The position numbers and the translations under genes were made by a program. The notes under the pieces were generated by a model. It was given only the letters and a program-made list of their open reading frames with translations. It searched no databases and was not told where the DNA came from. 9,432 nucleotides of DNA, taken from contig JAUVIT010000043.1 of the NCBI GenBank assembly GCA_030592605.1, forward strand, positions 1-9,432. The letters run 5' to 3'. The DNA comes from Bacteroidota bacterium (GTDB lineage Bacteria; Bacteroidota; Bacteroidia; Bacteroidales; GCA-2748055). This document shows, piece after piece, positions 8,302-9,432 of the stretch; position 1 is the first letter of the stretch, and each line of letters begins with the position of its first letter.

Positions 8302-9284
8302 AAATTCTCGTTAAATGCGGAGAACTCGTCTCTTCCCAGGATCATTCTTCTCCAGAAGGCATTTAAAAAACCACAGCCATAAGCAAAGAGCTGTGTATAG
8401 CTGGTAACAACAGCCTGCAATCCAATGCTTAGACTCTTGTTCTTCAGAGTAGCACTCAGGAACAAGAGAAGCATATGGAACAGAATTGGCACGGCAAAGA
8501 ATATGCTTACCAGGAAGGAGAGCAGCAGCAGCAGAATCACACCCAGTGTAAAAAGAGCAGGTAAGGAATGAACAAGCTTTAAGGTTCCCGGATGCCTAAG
8601 CTGGAGGTTGATTCTTGCGATACCCGAGTTATAGATCTGTTTGAAGAAGAGTCTCAGGTTAGTTCTTCTTTTATGATACACATAGGCATCCCTGATCAAC
8701 TGGGTTGTGAACCCCTTCTCCAGAATACGGATACTCAGATCCACATCCTCCCCGAAACGCATGGTGGAGAATCCGCCCGTAAGGTCAAACACTTCCTTTG
8801 AGAAGCCCATGTTAAAGCTGCGTGGATGAAATTTCTCCATCTTTTCATTTCCTCCCCTGATGCCTCCGGTGGTTAAAAAAGAGGTCATGGAGAAGTTGAT
8901 GGCTTTCTGAAAGTTTGTGAAGTCCTTATGGGCCTTGTCTGGTCCGCCAAAAGCATCGGTAAAATTCCTTTCCAGGGTCTCCCTGACAATCTGAACATAG
9001 CCCTCGGGCAGAACGCAATCTGAATCCAGGAAGATCACATAGCTTCCATTGGCCTTCTCACAACCAAAATTACGGCTGGGTCCGGGTCCCGAATTTTCCT
9101 TAAAGTAATAGCTGATATTCAGAAGATCCCTGTACTTCTCTACCACAGGCTCGCTGCTTAGCGACGAACCATCCTCTACAATGATCACTTCGAAATCCTG
9201 GTCTGCTTGAAGGCTTAAGCTCTGGAGCAGCTCCCCGGTCTCCTCAGGTCTGTTAAAAACCGGAATAATTAAAGATATCTTCAC
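8292..9284 (-). CDS. Glycosyltransferase family 2, membrane-anchored
   Basis: A GT-A fold inverting glycosyltransferase of 330 residues, acting at the cytoplasmic face of the inner membrane. The N-terminus VKISLIIPVFNRPEE is the classic GT2 start, followed by VIIVEDGSS (34-41) with the nucleotide-binding Asp, NSGPGPSRNFG (64-74), the metal-binding DSD at 87-89 (FLDSDCVLP), FNMGFSKEVFDLTGGF (157-172), and GEDVDLSIRI (178-187), the acidic pair near the catalytic base. Hydrophobic segments at about 241-261, 263-280 and 285-308 anchor the C-terminus. Start is GTG 9284, set by AAGGAG seven bases upstream and by the GT2 N-terminus; an ATG at 9329 is in frame but would read through the end of the upstream gene. 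It probably builds a surface polysaccharide, glycolipid or protein glycan; donor and acceptor are unknown. It follows another gene after a 1-base gap. Confidence 0.93.
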   Translation of the reverse strand: MKISLIIPVFNRPEETGELLQSLSLQADQDFEVIIVEDGSSLSSEPVVEKYRDLLNISYYFKENSGPGPSRNFGCEKANGSYVIFLDSDCVLPEGYVQIVRETLERNFTDAFGGPDKAHKDFTNFQKAINFSMTSFLTTGGIRGGNEKMEKFHPRSFNMGFSKEVFDLTGGFSTMRFGEDVDLSIRILEKGFTTQLIRDAYVYHKRRTNLRLFFKQIYNSGIARINLQLRHPGTLKLVHSLPALFTLGVILLLLLSFLVSIFFAVPILFHMLLLFLSATLKNKSLSIGLQAVVTSYTQLFAYGCGFLNAFWRRMILGRDEFSAFNENFYK

Positions 9285-9285
9285 T

Positions 9286-9432
9286 TTAGATCTCCTTATC
9301 CACCTCGTATTTGTTTCGCTCTGCAGCATTCCGGGAGATCAGTTCTCCCAGGAAACCAACAATAAACAGGAGGGTCCCCATGATCATACTGGCCAGACCA
9401 AAATAGAAGAAGGCGCTATCAGCAATTAATCT
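9286..9432 (-). CDS. C-terminal end of a membrane protein, probably a second GT2 glycosyltransferase (truncated by window edge)
   Basis: Reading from the right edge toward 9286 gives 48 codons and a TAA stop, out of frame with the downstream gene. The piece starts RLIADSAFFYFG, continues with a membrane helix (about LASMIMGTLLFIVGFLGEL) and ends with a polar tail containing SRNAAERNKYEVDKEI. A terminal helix followed by a charged tail of this kind is what I expect at the end of polytopic, dolichyl-phosphate-mannose-synthase-like GT2 enzymes of Bacteroidota. The catalytic domain lies outside the window, so the identity is inferred. It ends 1 base before the GTG of the next glycosyltransferase, implying one operon. 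Confidence 0.65.
   Translation of the reverse strand, partial: RLIADSAFFYFGLASMIMGTLLFIVGFLGELISRNAAERNKYEVDKEI
9292..9297 (-). promoter_or_regulatory. Shine-Dalgarno site of the glycosyltransferase gene
   Basis: On the minus strand AAGGAG (9297 to 9292) lies seven bases before the GTG at 9284, overlapping the last codons of the upstream gene. This decides the start of the 330-residue glycosyltransferase. Confidence 0.7.

Noticed and set aside
8305..8324. Hairpin TTCTC...GAGAA after miaA as a terminator
   Set aside because: Five weak pairs, a ten-base loop and no T run; it lies in coding sequence of the opposite gene.
9285..9329. ATG 9329 as the start of the glycosyltransferase
   Set aside because: The extra 15 residues overlap the upstream gene in another frame and do not fit GT2; GTG 9284 has a canonical Shine-Dalgarno site.

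Overview
The window looks like a chromosomal housekeeping segment from a member of the Bacteroidota, probably a Bacteroidales-type organism. The basis is indirect: the protein families and their closest-looking variants, A-rich leaders without a Shine-Dalgarno site in front of gapA and acn, and promoter-like elements of the Bacteroidota kind (TAnnTTTG at -7, TTTG at -33). I see no transposase, integrase, tRNA, rRNA, CRISPR array or att-like repeat, and base composition looks even throughout.

Layout from left to right. (1) Positions 3-545 hold the 3' part of a plus-strand gene for a probable outer-membrane beta-strand protein with an unusual lysine/arginine-rich tail. (2) gapA (667-1680, plus) encodes NAD-type glyceraldehyde-3-phosphate dehydrogenase, with a candidate promoter in front and a clear hairpin terminator behind. 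(3) A minus-strand pair is read from 3379 down to 1745: a MacB/FtsX-type ABC transporter permease, then 6 bases later a SiaC-family (DUF1987) regulatory phosphoprotein. (4) A 116-base divergent spacer carries a perfect -7 element for acn. (5) A tight plus-strand operon runs from 3496 to 8301: mitochondrial-type aconitase, a LuxC-family acyl-CoA reductase with a TTG start, a pRiA4b ORF-3/'IS1096 passenger' family protein with an acidic tail, and miaA (tRNA dimethylallyltransferase). The gaps are 4, 1 and 1 bases. (6) A minus-strand glycosyltransferase operon enters from the right edge. It shows the last 48 codons of a membrane-anchored protein, probably a GT2 glycosyltransferase, then a complete 330-residue GT2 glycosyltransferase whose stop codon overlaps the end of miaA.

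Functionally the window mixes central carbon metabolism (GAPDH, aconitase), tRNA modification (MiaA), fatty-acyl-CoA reduction, envelope functions (ABC permease, glycosyltransferases, outer-membrane protein) and one signalling protein (SiaC family). The plus-strand operon appears to be shared transcription of unrelated functions rather than one pathway. I did not find a convincing undescribed system. The items most worth a second look are the SiaC-family protein linked to an ABC permease without its usual kinase and phosphatase partners, the LuxC-type reductase inside a TCA/tRNA operon, and the acidic-tailed pRiA4b-like protein that is easily misread as a transposon gene.
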